From positions 11,933,165-11,997,164 of the forward strand of contig ML677351.1 of NCBI GenBank assembly GCA_007922305.1: a stretch of 64,000 bases of DNA, given 5' to 3'. Under the pieces are notes generated by a model. That model saw only the letters and a program-made list of their open reading frames with translations. It was not told the origin of the DNA and made no database searches. The position numbers were made by a program, and so were the translations under genes. Origin of the DNA: Dermatemys mawii (Eukaryota > Chordata > Testudines > Dermatemydidae). Positions within the stretch are counted from its first letter, which is position 1. Each line of letters starts with the position of its first letter. Positions 1 through 13,579 of this stretch are shown in pieces.

Positions 1-2312
1 ATTTAATTTCAGAAAGGGGAACTATGCAAAAATGAGGGGGTTAGTTAAACGGAAATTAATAGGTAAAGTGACTAAAGTGAAATCCCTGCAAGCTGCATGG
101 ACACTTTTCAAGGACACCATAATAGAGGCCCAACTTAAATGTATACCCCAAATTAAAAAACAAAGTCAAAGAACTAAAAAAGAGCCACCGTGGCTTAAAA
201 ACTATGTAAAAGAAGCAGTGAGAGATAAAAAGGCATCTTTTAAAAAGTGGAAGTCAAAGTCTACTGAGGTAACTAGAGAGGAGCATAAACACTGCCAAAT
301 TAAGTGTAAAAATGTAATAAGAAAAGCCAAAATGAAGTCTGAAGAACAGCTAGCCAGAAACTCAAAAGGTAATAACAAATGTTTTTTAAATACAGCAGAA
401 GCAGGAAGTCTGCTAAACAACCAGTGGGACCCCTGGATGATAGAGATACAAAAGGAGTACTTAAAGATGATAAAGTCATTGCGGAGAAACTAAATGAATT
501 GTTTGCTTCGGTCTTCACGGCTGAGGACATTAGGGAGATTCCCAAACCTGAGCTGTCTTTTGTAGGTGACAAATCTGAGGAATAGTCACAGACTGAAGTG
601 TCACTAGAGGAGGTTTTGGAACTAATCGATAAACTTAACAAGTCACCGGGGCCAGACGGCATTCACCCAAGAGTTCTGAAAGAACTCAAATGTGAAATTG
701 CGGAACTATTAACTAGGGTTTGTAACCTGTCCTTTAAATCGGCTTCTGTACCCAATGACTGGAAGATAGCTAACGTAACACCAATATTTAAAAAGGGCTC
801 TAGAGGTGATCCGGGCAGTTACAGACCGGTAAGTCTAACGTCTGTACCAGGCACATTAGTTGAAACAATAGTAAGAATAAAATTGTCAGGCGCATAGAAG
901 AACACAAATTGTTGGGCAAAAGTCAGCATGGTTTCTGTAAAGGGAAATCATGTTTTACTAATCTATTAGATTTCTTTGAAGGGATCAACAAACATGTGGA
1001 CAAGGGGGATCCAGTGGACGTAGTGTACTTAGATTTCCAGAAAGCCTTTGACAAGGTCCCTCACCAAAGGCTCTTATGTAAATTAAGTTGCCATGGGATA
1101 AGAGGAAAGATCCTTTCATGGATTGAGAATTGGTTAGAAGACAGGGAACAAAGGGTAGGAATAAATGGTAACTTTTCAGAATGGAGAGGGGTAACTAGTG
1201 GTGTTCCCCCAGGGTCAGTCCTAGGACCAATCCTATTCAACTTATTCATCAATGATTTGGAGGAAGGGGTAAACAGTGAGGTGGCAAAGTTTGCAGATGA
1301 TACTAAATTGCTCAAAATAGTTAAGACCCAAGCAGACTGTGAAGAACTTCAGAAAGATCTGATGAAACCGAATGATTGGGCAACAAAATGGCAAATGCCA
1401 TTTAATGTGGACAAATGTAAAATAATGCACATTGGAAAAAATAACCCCAACTATACATACAATATGATGGGGGCTAATTTAGCTACAACTAATCAGGAAA
1501 AAGATCTTGGAGTCATCGTGGATAGTTCTCTGAAGATGTCCATGCGGTGTGCAGTGGCAGTCAAAAAAGCAAACAGGATGTTAGGAATCATTAAAAAAGG
1601 TATAGAGAATAAGACAGAGAATATCTTATTGCCCTTATACAAATCCATGATGCACCCCCATATTGAATACTGTGTACAAATGTGGTCTCCTCATCTCAAA
1701 AAGGATATACTGGCCTTAGAAAAGGTTCAGAGAAGGGCAACTAAAATGATTAGGGGATGGAACGGGTCCCATATGAGGAGAGATTAAAGAGGCTAGGACT
1801 TTTTAGCTTGGAAAAGAGGAGACTAAGGGGGGATATGATAGAGGTATATAAAATTATGAGTGGCGTGGAGAAAGTGAATGAGGAAAAATTATTTACTTGT
1901 TCCCATAATAGAAGATCTAGGGGCCACTCAATGAAAATAGTGGGCAGCAGGTTTAAAACAAATAAAAGGAAGTTCTTCTTCACACAGCACACAGTCAACC
2001 TGTGGAACTCCTTGAAGGAGGCTGTGAAGGCTAGGACTATAACAGGGTTTAAAAGAGAACTGGATAAATTCATGGAGGTTAAGTCCATTAATGGCTATTA
2101 GCCATGCTGCGTAAGGAATGGCGTCCCTAGCCTCTGTTTGTCAGAGAGGGGTGATGGATGAAAGGAGAAAGATCACTTGATCTTTACCTGTTAGGTTCAC
2201 TCACTCTGGGGCACCTGGCATTGGCCACTGTCGGTAGACAGGATACTGGGCTGGATGGACCTTTGGTCTGACCCAGTACGGCCTTTCTTATGTTCTTATG
2301 TTATGTTCTTAC
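1..2312 (+). mobile_element. CR1 LINE retrotransposon, large 3' portion, inactive
   Basis: This non-LTR retrotransposon runs from the window edge to its 3' tail, so its 5' limit is not visible. It carries the C-terminal part of ORF2 (linker plus reverse transcriptase) followed by a roughly 200-bp 3' UTR. The tail reads ctggatggacctttggtctg and then ends in imperfect ttcttatg repeats at about 2285-2311, the usual way a turtle CR1 terminates. The coding part is split over all three frames by indels and stops, so it is dead. Orientation is the same as CADM2. I am sure of the CR1 family; the subfamily is not determined. Confidence 0.93.
32..2101 (+). pseudogene. CR1 ORF2 remnant: reverse transcriptase, frameshifted
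   Basis: ORF2 of CR1 encodes an endonuclease and reverse transcriptase that copies the element RNA at a nicked target. Here the pieces lie in frame 2 (32-493), frame 1 (379-585 and 598-897, with an in-frame stop between them), frame 3 (909-1787) and frame 2 again (1757-2101). The start is a basic linker with KKEPPWLKNYVKEAVRDKK. The RT fingers motif SPGPDGIHPRVLKEL is near 640-690. The palm motif VYLDFQKAFDKVP is near 1022-1062, GVPPGSVLGPILFNLFINDL follows, and the catalytic FADD box is at 1290-1301, so the active-site residues survive. The C-terminal end contains the usual YKSMMHPHIEYCVQMWSP and LEKVQRRATKMI stretches. At least three frame changes and one stop make it non-functional. The endonuclease domain lies outside the window or is lost. 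Confidence 0.92.
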
Positions 2313-4178
2313 GCTTCAGTGGCTTCCTGAATTGGGGATCTCTGACTGCAAGTTCTAAAAGATGGGAGGCTTCTTCATTTTGGTGTACCATACAGAGCAG
2401 AGCAACTTGTGAATGCAAAACAATAAGTATACTCTAAATCCTTAGTACCCCATAACCATGAGCAAGACAAGTGAACATTGCTTAGTAATTCTCACTGTGT
2501 GAGTGAACTAGAGAAGTACCATCACAGGAGACAGAGGTCAGCCCAAGACTGTGCAATGAACCTCCACAGGAAGGAGGGACCGTGACAAAACTCACCACCT
2601 TCTGCTCCAGAGGCAAGGCTCATTTCTTTAAGCTTGCTTTCTATAACATAGGCATGTAGCAGTGAGTGTTTGTGAGAGAGATAATTAAATATAATTCCAA
2701 AAAGAAAATACTGCATGCACTTCTTCCCCTGGGGAAAGGATGAATGAACAAACAAGCGAAAGATGCATAGTGGAAGGCACACAATTAATGCAGTGATGAG
2801 CGTGGGATAAGAACCTAAACAGAAGAGAGAGGAAAAAAGAGAGGGTGGACAACAAGAAAAATGAGGGAAGGAAGGTGACTGGACAAGTGAGGGGAAAGGA
2901 AAGAGCTTGAGATTGAACATAAAATCTATAAAAGAAAAACATGTATTGGGGAAAAAAACAGCTGAGATGTATTATATGGCACTGCAAGCCTGTTATGTGT
3001 GTGTTTTTCATGGAGCTTAAATGGAAGAAAATATTTTGAACGTTCGCTATTGTTTCCAGCTTCTCCTTCATGTGTTTTTTGTTTTTCTTCTATTTCCTGT
3101 TTCTTCATCTTCTTACTTGCTCCATCTCTCCCTCTGCCTTTGGAAAGGAATGAAACATGGCTCTGCAGTATCAGATGGTTGCACTACTTAGCCCTTGACC
3201 AGGGTAGCCTTATAAATAGATATTTTGTACCCATATAACATGGGTATTTGGATATTTGGATGGAAAACACGGTTAAAATGAAGGATGTGGCACTCTTTGG
3301 GGGAGTTGTGGTTGTGAGATTTTAAATCAATAAACCTGTATTTTTTGTTTTCTGGGGGCATCTTATCTGCCCCTTGCCTGCCCACTTTAAACTTCCCCAG
3401 CCTTTGCTGCACAGGTTGGTGATTAATGATCTGCATGTAGGTTTTTGAAGAGCACAATCTCATGAACTAATCTGAAGACATATTAGGCAAGGGAATGTTA
3501 TTTTTAATTGTATTATGGCGCTTCCTCAGTGAAAGTATTAATTCCACATTTATTTTGTGCTACTAAGGTGTGCACATGCTATTGCTATGTTTTAGCACTG
3601 CTTCTCTATCTTTGGCAGTACTTCATTAGCATTAGGAACATAACCGTCAATTTATCCAAGTAATTTTTAACAGCCATTCTGATGCGTCCACTTTAGCACT
3701 ATACTGATAGTGCTGACATTTGCATGGCTTTGGAAATAATTTTATTTATTTATTTCCATTTATTCCACTGCAGTTTCTATCATCCTTTGATTTATCATCT
3801 TTCTTTACTTATTTTAGATTTTTTATGCTCATCAACTAATCTGAAATCAGTAAAGTACAAGTAGTAGTATAAAACCCTGTAGATTGTTATGTGAATACAT
3901 ACAATGTAATTAGAATGAAACATACTGAATAGAAATTACAATGGTAAGGTGGCATTAAGATTTCTTCAGTTAATAAAATGCTTTGTATCCAATTTAAATA
4001 CTAACTTGCCATTTCTCACTCTATATTTACCCCTCACATTAGAAAATAAAATTTAAAACTTGGAACAACAACAGAACATGTAACTAACAAGACTGTGATA
4101 TTTTTTGCTATATTCGTTTGCTTGTATGTTATTTCTCCACCTGTTTTCCTTTATCTGTTTTGAAGATATTAGACTATA
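2313..4178. other. Intron, nothing recognised
   Basis: AT-rich non-coding sequence between the CR1 tail and the first palindromic element. Open frames on both strands are short, overlap each other and show no family motif. A tttattta run near 3742-3756 is the only low-complexity stretch noted. Confidence 0.6.
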
Positions 4179-4464
4179 AGTATGTCTACACTGTGATAAA
4201 AGATCTGTGGCACTGCCCCGATCAGCTGACTTGGGTTCATGGGGCTCGAGCTGAGGGACTATAAAATTGCGGTGTAGACATTTGGGCTTGGGCTGGGACC
4301 TAGTTTCTGGGACTCTTCCCCTTATAGCATCTCAAAGCTCAGACTCCGGCACAAGCCCAAACATCTACACTGCGATTTTATAGACCTGGAGCCCAAACCC
4401 CATGATGCTAAGTCAACTGACCCAGGCCAGGCATGGATCTTTTATTGCAGTGTAGATGTATCCT
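4179..4464. mobile_element. Palindromic non-autonomous DNA transposon (MITE)
   Basis: The ends are inverted repeats: agtatgtctacactgtgata at 4179 matches the reverse complement of the end at 4436-4464 (gatcttttattgcagtgtag and on). The inner part is also palindromic: a block around 4269-4295 (gtgtagacatttgggcttgg) pairs with 4353-4375. It has no coding capacity. No convincing target duplication was seen. An element with similar ends and inner layout lies at 20203-20563. Confidence 0.75.
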
Positions 4465-4762
4465 GAAAGACCTCAAGGGTATGGATTGTCTCTTTTCTAT
4501 GCTTATAAAGACCTTAGCGCAATGTGGTGCCAGTACCATTTAGGACTGTAGAGCTCTGCTATCATAAAAGAGATTACTACTACTAATGGAGGGTGTTTCT
4601 AGCAGCACTATCCATAAACCGGTCTGGGAAGGAATAGTGATTCAAAGAGTCTTCCCTAATTACCTCTTTCCCCAGAGGAAAGTATGTTACTGCAGCCTTT
4701 CACAGGATGAACCTTAATTCCATCGTCATGCAGGCTCAACTGGCCATCACTTTGAATCTAAG

Positions 4763-5300
4763 AATATGTCTACACTGCATTCGGGAAAACTAATTGCAGC
4801 AGGTGTAGACATACCTGAGCTAAGTAGGATCTAGCTAAATCAAAGCTAGCTCAGGAAACCATAGCTGTGCAACCACTAGCAGTGAAGCAGTTTCAGACTG
4901 CCTGCCCTGAGCCCTGGGTACGTTCTCAAACAGTCATAACTCATGCTGCCACAGCTTCACTTCTATTGTGAGTTGAGCTAGTGTTGATCTAACTAGATGC
5001 TACTACATGTTACAATCACACCTGCTGACTCCAGATAGACATAAGGTGTGATTGTAGCACATGCGGGCATTTCTGACCTGTAATGTAGTTGTCATAGGTA
5101 ACTAAAGTAGGATAGACGCAGCAGCACAGCCTAGCAACAAGAGAGCACATCCAGGGATCCTGTGGGCTTATATTAAGGTTTCTCCTCTGTGTTACCACAT
5201 CTTCGCTACTATTGTTGCTAGTACTACCTAGATTAAAACAAGCATGGGTAAGCCTACCCATGTAACAGTCACACCTTCACTTTGTAGTGGAGACATCCCT
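4763..5300. mobile_element. Probable MITE with gtctacact-type ends
   Basis: The left end aatatgtctacactgca (4763) resembles the element at 4179. The right end near 5285-5300 reads tagtggagacatccct, whose reverse complement is agggatgtctccacta. Inner copies of tgtagacatacctgagcta (about 4802) suggest a composite or internally palindromic element. The limits are approximate. Confidence 0.45.
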
Positions 5301-8300
5301 ACAGCTCAGACAACTTCCCTTGCTAATCGGTGAGAGGCTGGGTGGGGAGTTTTGGCCCCATAGAGCCTGCATTCCTTCTGTGCCGTGAGTGGTGAGCTTC
5401 CCTGCTCTCCAGGCTGCCTAGATTATGCACCTTTTCTGCCCAACATAACCTCCTAAGAGCAAGATTGTCACTTGATCTTCACTATTGATCTGATTATGGA
5501 TATCTAACCTATCAACTGTACGGGCTGTTATTCAGCTGCATAGTAGATGATACACTGTGCATAACAAGTTGTTCAGATGTAAGTAATCTGTTCAGGTTAG
5601 GACTTGAATGTAAGGCTTTTGATACAAGAACAGCCTCTTTATCACTTCATAGAAAATGGAAAACATCTTATCTAATCTATAGTCAGGCCTTTGGCCAACA
5701 TAGGATTGTTCCCTGCAGAATATTTTCTAGTGCTTCTTGTCCTTGAGCTAATGTTAATTAACTGACAGTGGCAGTAATTCCTACCTACTCTTTCAAGGCT
5801 TTCATCCCCAAGAGGGTGAGACTGGATTTAAAACTTTGTTTAAAGTATTTATAACTACATATGATTTTGACTGCAGCAGACTTTTTTTCTCTCTTTCTTT
5901 TGTTTTTCCTGTTGTAATGGCTTAGGCTTTTACTGCTGCCTTTTTAGCCTCAGGAATCATTTGGAAAGAGTTGTTACACCTCTATGAGAGATTTTTTCCT
6001 AGTTAAAATTTGAAAAGAAAAATAAATTTATGTATAAACTGGCAACATGAATAAAACAAAGAAAGTGCACATACCATCAAAATTATTTAATATATACAGA
6101 AGTATCTATAGAGTACATTTTAGAAACTCCATTCACAAGATGCACAATAGTGACTTCTCCATATTTAATGTGTCTTAAGCCTTAGGCTACCAATTTCTTT
6201 AAGCCTTATAAAAAGAAGATGGAGGTGGCCATAAAATTCCTTAATTAAAAAACAATTCTTTTTACAATGTAAGTGTAGAAGGGAAGAGAGAAAGTTAGTT
6301 GTTTGCCTCATCCTAACTGAATGTCTGTCCCTCCAAAGGTTTTGAATTTCTTTTAAGTTTAACATAAACTCTGAATTTCCTGATTTTTAAGTTTTTTTCA
6401 ATAATTTTTATATTCGTGCAAGAGCTTTTTTTAAAATTATTTGTTTTGAACACTTAAGCCTATGATATGCACTTTTAACCTTACTTCCAACCTTTCAGTG
6501 TTTTCAGATTGGGAATTTCTTAGTTTATTTTAAATGGTTAAGAAACACTTAAAGTAACAAGAGTCTCATTGAGTGTTGGGTTGTTGATTATCTGTGTTCC
6601 CTAAATTAGCTTTTGACACTAAATCTTTGGAACTCTGCAAGTTCATGCTCACCTTGGTCTTGTGTTTTCACACTCACACTCTAGAAAAGGTAAAATCAGA
6701 GCTCAGTCAACTTCAGTTTCTGTGCTGAGTACGTTAGCAGGATGGGAAAGAGCCCTGTGACTGGAGGAGTATAAGAAAGGAGGAATGGCTAAGCACCTTT
6801 GTCAGAGGTCAACAATAGATTAAGGAGTAGTAAGACTTGGAGTGGGGCTCGAACATGGAGTCAAAAGTTTGAAAGGAGACAGAGCTCAATGGTAAATGGG
6901 GAAGGTTGGAGGATGCAGCAGAGTTGAAGACAAGATAATCAAACGTGGATATTCTGTGATCTGCATAGCTACTGACTCTTTCTGTTTCCTCTTCCATGAA
7001 AACCTTTTTTAATGTTTACATGGCTCAGTGTGCCAGAGGAGCTCCCAATCTATGTAGTAGCTATTGCACCCTCCTATAACCTTTCTCCTAAGTTCTTCCC
7101 TCTGAATTCCCCTCCCTCTAACAGCAGAAGTAGCCAGGGCCAGAGGTTGAAGAGAACGGTGAAGGCTCAACTCTTTCAACAGCAAACCATTTATTTTAAT
7201 CCCTGCATGTTTCTAGTAGCTGGAGGCCATGTGAAGTTAGAACTCTGTACTTACTGTATGCTTGTTTGTGTGCACTGGAGGTAGCATACAAAGATGCTGT
7301 GCAAGGGAGACTCAGCAGTCCCCTCATGCCACTGAGGCACTAAGCCCCGATCCTCAGCAGCTCATTTCTTTGGAGTGGCGGGGTTGGAGTGAAAGAGCCA
7401 GATGGCTATTGTCAAGGAGTGGCTGGTGGATCTATGAGTGATGCTAACGTAGATGGGGTGAGCGTTTTCTACATCAGCCCTATGCACATGTAACAGGGCA
7501 TGAAACTTGTATACTTGTCCCATTTAATATTCAGACTTTGCCCAAATTTCATGTTAAGTGGTTAAAAAATGGAAGCCAAGTAATTTTTTGTCTGAAACTT
7601 AAGAAATTGAGATAATTATTCAATTCCACCTATAAACAGATGCATATCAAATTATTCTTGAGCTCAAGATAAGGATAGGAAGGCATTGACACACTGGCCA
7701 ATCATCGTTATATGAAAAGAGCCAATCAAAAGGAAGAAATATCTCCTATTGGAGACATCTGCTACTGGAGACATCCTTCTCAGAGGGAAATTAGAGATTC
7801 AAGATCTGATACTTAGTCAGATAAGATATTCAAGAGGTTCCACTGAAGAGACTAATAATTAGTTGGACTTTAAAAAAAATCACTTATAGACTGTGGTATA
7901 TTTGTGAAAATGACCTGGAAAATCAGAAGATTGATAATCTTAAAAAAGAAGCAAAATTTATTTTGGAGGAAACTGAAGAATTGCAGATATAGATCTTGTA
8001 TATTAGCATTATAGGAGAGCTGGAGGGAGTAGAAGGAATGGGAAGTATTCAGTAGCACTAGAGACAATATTAAAAAGATCAGAAAATAGAGAATGAAACC
8101 ATGATATAAGTAATCTTTGGGGTCCTATGATAGCACAAAGCCCTGTGATGATTGTTAATTTTTTTTAAGAATTATTGATAAAAAGTCCTGTATGAAATGA
8201 AGGGGTGAAGAGAAAGAAGGAATAACAGTCTTAAAACTATAGTTCAAAAAACAAGCAAACCCCAGTTCAGATTCATTCTTAGTTCAGTCTGGAGACACTT

Positions 8301-8936
8301 GAACAAAGACTAGAATCAGTGCAGCAATATCTTTGATGCAAAGTGAAGAACAACAAGAATTCAGCATGCAGATAGACATACTTAATTTTTATAACTTTTT
8401 TTTAAGTATGACTATCATGGAGGTGAAGAACAAACATATTTTCTAAGACATAATTCTGAAACAAATGTCTGTGCAACTGAACCTTCACTAATGGGGAAAA
8501 ATGAAAGGAATCTGGCCTTTTGAATATTTAATTCATTTTTTCTTAAATAAATCTATGAGTTTGTTTGGGGTAGTACATATTGCTCTGATATTACTACTAC
8601 TAGGTAGATAGTAGGTATAGAGGGAAATTTATGGTGAAAATTAAAGGTTTTATGTTTTTCCTGGTATTGGTCCAGGGAATATTATCATATTATATATAAT
8701 ATTCCATCTATGAGATATACAGAAGATTTCTTCATGTTAAATATTAACAAAAATAAAGAAGTCAATATTTTAAAAGTTATTCTGTGAGATATGGAATTAA
8801 GTTTAAAAAATCCAATCAAGTAGTTATCAAAATGCAGTTCTTTGAAAAATATATAAGTAAAAATGGGACCTTCTTACTCAAGAACGGCTGCTTTTGTGCA
8901 GTCAGTTATATCTGATGACTTTACTGAGTACATTTT
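5301..8936. other. Intron, nothing recognised
   Basis: AT-rich sequence with homopolymer runs and no coding frame, tRNA-like box or inverted-repeat element that I could support. Short open frames (for example 6165-6365 and 7012-7284) have no recognisable motif. Confidence 0.6.
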
Positions 8937-9016
8937 TCATAGAAATATAGAATCATAGAATCTCAGGGTTGGAAAGGACCTCAGGAGGGCATCTAGTCCA
9001 ACCCGTTGCTCAAAGC
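8937..9016 (-). mobile_element. CR1 LINE 3' end fragment
   Basis: Contains atagaatcatagaatctcag followed by ggttggaaaggacctcagga and catctagtccaaccc, the standard reverse complement of the CR1 3' terminus with its attctatg repeats. About 80 bp remain; the rest is 5' truncated. Confidence 0.88.
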
Positions 9017-12000
9017 TATGTTTTACTCCCATTACTAATGTAGAACCATTGCAATTGTGTGATGGTATGCTGGATTCACTTCTAGCTCACACGTCAACAT
9101 AACTGTTAAATTCTGATGGAAGAATTTTCCTATATGTGAGCTGGAGAGGGCCCAATTTGAATTTCAGAATAAGTTTGCATGGCTAGATTTTTTTGAGTAG
9201 ACTAGAGAAGACCAGGATGTCAATTCTGTGATATCAGTTTTCAAAGTAGAATTGCACTTCAAGATTTCCACAGAGAAAAACTGTAGAGAAAATGGGTATC
9301 ACAAGAATGTAAATTAATGTGATTTAAATTATATTAGTCAGTGGGAAAAGAATGTAAAAATCACCTGCTTAGATAACTGTTTATATTTTATAGTAAAAGT
9401 CACACAGGATAAATAATTTTAAATTACTGCTATGAGAGAGAACTATAAACAGGAAAGGGTGTTAATTGTCTAGTTAAACGTAATTAGGCTTCATGGAAAA
9501 AAAATTTGGCAGATTTACAACAGATACACCTTGTTGGTAAGTATTATAGATGTAAGGCTTCCATTCTTCATATAAATTAAACATGACGTGGGTTACCATA
9601 TTGGTCAACCAGAACATGCCTTTCAAATGTTTAAGTAGGGGAAAAAAAGGATACTAAATGTTACGTGGTAGGCGTTAAATTGATTATAGTTTGATTTTAT
9701 GTCATGAATATAAATTCAGAAACTGACTTTAAAATTATTTTCAGACTTCCTGAGCATAAATTCCCTGATTACTAAAGAAGAGTTTAATGTACAGAAATAG
9801 ATCAGGATCCACTGGCATATCTGAAGGCTTAGCAGAATTTGATATTTTTTTAACCATTTCAACTGGTAATATCAATGTTTCTTTTTAAGCATTTTTAAAT
9901 TTTTTATCAATTTTAATTTTTTACAGCTGTGCGGAATTATGGGAGGGGAAGGCAATGATAATTTAGTGACAGTAGATGCTTAGATTTAAAAAGTTAAAAG
10001 TTTTATAACCATTAAAACAAATTGTCAACATTTTATGTCAAAATATACAAAAGATATAGCATTAAATCAAATTCTAATAAGTTCTCAAGCAGCATTTTTC
10101 TTACTTTGCCTATGTAAATTTTTTGTGATTATCAATGCAAATATTTTTGTGTTGTTTTTCATGTGTATGGTGAAATCAACATTTATCTATATTTACCAGT
10201 AATAATCTAATCATCCCAAGCCTAGACATCTTCAATCAACTGCTAGTTTGATTATCAAATTGATGTCAGACCAAGGAGCAGTAGGTGCATGGAGAGAGGG
10301 CAATCTATAGAGGAAAGATTTTTCTTTTTCTCGTTTGGTGATCCAGTCTTGTCTCATACTGAGTGGTTTTTAATAGGGGGAAATGTGATGGATCAAATTC
10401 AGAAATACAGGCTAGATTATATTTGACTCTCGTTCAGATAGGTGTCTTGCATAGGATAAAATTGAATTCTAATCTGAAATGACCATTCACATGGACTGCC
10501 AATAGAAGGGTCCTTCAGGATCCATTAGCAAAAAGGGAACGAAGTTCAGAAGAGAGAAAAGTAATTTGTTTGGATTTCTTGAAGGTAAATGATCTTCAAC
10601 GAACTAATGTATTGTTTTTTATGGCACAAAGATATAATTTAACTGTGAGCTAAAATTTAATATCTATGAGGAAAAATATATTAATAAATTTAATTCTGAA
10701 TTTGGAGACTATAATATAAGGTATTATATATAAGGAATTAAGTAAGATTATTCAAAGGAATGAATAAGGTTAGAGAGAGAACTATTGAAATTTAAAAAGA
10801 AGACATGCAACTTGGATGATGAAATTATTTTAACTGGAAAATTCTAGTAGGAGAACAATGCTGAGGAAGATGCATATTTTGATCATGTTTGCTTGACTGT
10901 AGACCATTAGCAGGTTACTTATAGGTGCTTGGGGTGACAAAAGGAATGAGTAACCAACTGTGCACCATTCAACTTCATGTCTCATTGCTTTTAATCTGCA
11001 TTGTTCATTCACATACTATGGTAATGGGTACATAACATATCAATTAACTAAATAAATATATTATTCAGATACTACAGTGATGGGTGCCTGTAAATTATTA
11101 TATATAAATAAATATGTACTTAGAACTTCTTCTGACTGCAGTTGGAGTTCGACCTATGTAATGATAGCATAACACGGCACCTCTCAATTGATACCTTTGC
11201 CCCATCAGCTAGACTGTGCACTCTTGGCATTCTGGATCCCACTGTTCAGATCCCCTCATTTGCTTCAAAGCAGAAATCCATCATAGCCAAAAAACAGTGA
11301 AAAATTATTGGTGGTTGGTGCATCATATGCAGAGTGGCTGTCAATAATGGCTAACATCTCTGGAAGTAGAAGTACATTGAATGACAGCAATACCAAGAAA
11401 AATATAAAATACAATAAGGTGTTTTAATGACAAGCTAATTTCAGATATCTTCTGTTCTATTACTTTTCTCATGACTATTAGAAAACTAACCTGCAAAATA
11501 TTATCCATAGCAATTTTGTTTGATGCTTCTATATATTTTATGTAGGACTGTGGAGAATGAGGGAGCTATGTGTAGTATTTTTATAAATATCATATGTCTC
11601 TTAGGTTATCTATTTCATATTGACCTGCCTGACTGCGAGGAGCTAAATCAAATGAAATGGTTAGGAGGAAACCCACAAGAAATGAAACAATGGCAAAGAA
11701 AGACACCTAGGGTCAACAGCTTCAAAGGAATAAAGTTAACAATGGCTGGGCCATTGGTTGGGAAGAAGCTACCTACTTGGAGTCAGCAAGATTATAGAGC
11801 TGTGTTCCTGAGGCTGAAAGCCTCGGATCAAAGGGGATCCTAGACCTTAAAGATGCTGGCCTCAAAAAGGAGGGTGGGGAGTGGGTAGTCAACCTGCTGA
11901 CAGAAAGAGACACAGAGACAGAGAACATGCCGTGAGCGAGATAGTTTGCTTCTCCCAGCCAGCAACAGGGATTAGCTGGATTGAGGAGATTTTACAAAAT

Positions 12001-12370
12001 AATTGCACAGGAAGATAAGATGCAGTCAACCAGAACTCAGTTGGATCTGTCAAATTAACAGGTTTTGGGGGAAGGCTACAGCCCAGAGATCCATGTGGTT
12101 GGACCACAGGCTCCCACCAAGACACAGATGTAGGGAGAGAGGCATGATCCCTGTAGGGTGCACTCAAGAGGGACAACAGGGGTCTCTGGTGCAGCTTGCC
12201 CTGTAATGATGACAAGGATAAGTTGTTCATTTGTTTTGCTTCCTGTTTTCTTCATTAGAGAGTATATATTTTTTTAATTTCCTTTTCTGTCGCTGTAAAA
12301 ATGCTTCCATCAGTGTATTCACTGTTTCAAAAAACAATGACTATCACACTGATTTTAAGTTCCCTATTTT

Positions 12371-12374
<4 letters not shown>
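9017..12374. other. Intron; possible unclassified repeat at about 11540-12210
   Basis: Mostly AT-rich and unremarkable to about 11500. From about 11540 to 12210 the composition becomes more GC-rich and there is a 107-residue open frame (11520-11843), but no protein family is recognisable and no repeat ends were found. It could be an old LTR or other retroelement piece; I cannot name it. Confidence 0.45.

Positions 12375-12404
<30 letters not shown>
12375..12404. repeat. (TC)n microsatellite
   Basis: About 15 uninterrupted TC units followed by C-rich sequence. Simple repeat, likely length-variable. Confidence 0.97.
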
Positions 12405-12406
<2 letters not shown>

Positions 12407-12681
12407 CCTCTCCACCCCCCCTTTAAAGACTGCATCATTGCGACTTCCTTTGCCTGAAGCATTTATTTCTGCACATATTATCTATTTGGCTGCAGGATCC
12501 TCTCAAGTTTTTATTGTATGAAAAAAGTATTTTGTTGCTACTTAGACTTTAATATATGTAGGCAATTTAATTCTTAAGTGTTCTGAACACTTTTCTGTAG
12601 AGGATGATAAATCTTTTCTGAATGTCTTGGGTCTTTTGAGAGGCTAGCAAGGTTTGAATAAAAATTAGAAAATGAAAAGTT

Positions 12682-12735
12682 TATTACATGTAACTGGAGT
12701 TCTTGGAGTTGGACTCTGCATATTCCCACACATGA
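12682..12735 (+). repeat. DIRS terminal inverted repeat (outer copy)
   Basis: The segment starting ttacatgtaactggagttct and continuing to actctgcatattcccacaca is paired in inverted orientation with 13580-13632. It lies at the outer 3' end of the DIRS element. Similar 'taactggagttctt' termini are known to me from DIRS-type elements of turtles and crocodilians. Confidence 0.65.
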
Positions 12736-13579
12736 GTTGTGCCGACTGGTGCAGCCTAGACAATGGAACCTTCTCCAAGTGATGCCCATTGCAGCACTCA
12801 TGTGCCTTATCTGAAGCTCTCCCAGCAATCCTGAACATTCTGAGGATGAAGCTGTAAAAGGGGTGTGGCTCCATCTGTTGCCACAGCACCTTCCACTGCT
12901 GCCTCGGAGATTTTACTTATTAGCAGGGATCCTAGTTTTCTGTGATTAAAAAACAAAATTATCCACTAAAAAGATAGAAATCTGCATTTTTCACCAATTA
13001 AAATGAAGCACTGAATTTAGTTTTCCTAGCCACGACATATATAGGTATTAGTTGAACACAATGTTTTATTGAAATATTTACAATTTTTTAAGCAGTTCGA
13101 AGCTTGCCAGTGACATCAGTCATGATAAAATAAAATTATAGAATTGCAAATTGTATTTCTTACATATACCAAATACTTCTACGTCTGGAGTCTATATTTT
13201 CAGAAAATTTGTTGTTTTTTTTAAATGCACAAAAAATAAAGTTAAAGTTGCTTTTATATTACCATTACTCACTTTCTGAGTTAGTCCTAGAGGCTGATGT
13301 GAAATTTCACATGCATTAAAACATGAACTTCTATACACCGAAAGTAGTCTATTGGGGTGTGTTTAGCTATGTAAATTTAAAGCACATTCAAAAATCAATA
13401 TGAGAGGGGGGAAGTTGTGCACATTGAGTGACACTCATGCATTCAGTAAAATATAGTTAATGTATGGGTTTTTTTCACAAAATGTGAAAACTAAAGATTC
13501 TCTGTAAATATGCCAATTTTGCGTTTTTCCTTTCTACAATCCCTGCTTATTAGGACACTGAGAAAGAGGGGGAGTTGGG

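Noticed and set aside
2255..2437. Possible upstream CADM2 Ig3 exon (CECK-like translation)
   Set aside because: Overlaps the CR1 tail, lacks splice sites in the right phase and does not match the Ig3 N-terminal half.
11520..11843. 107-codon open frame as a gene
   Set aside because: No recognisable domain, no splice or promoter context, and located in an unclassified repeat-like block.
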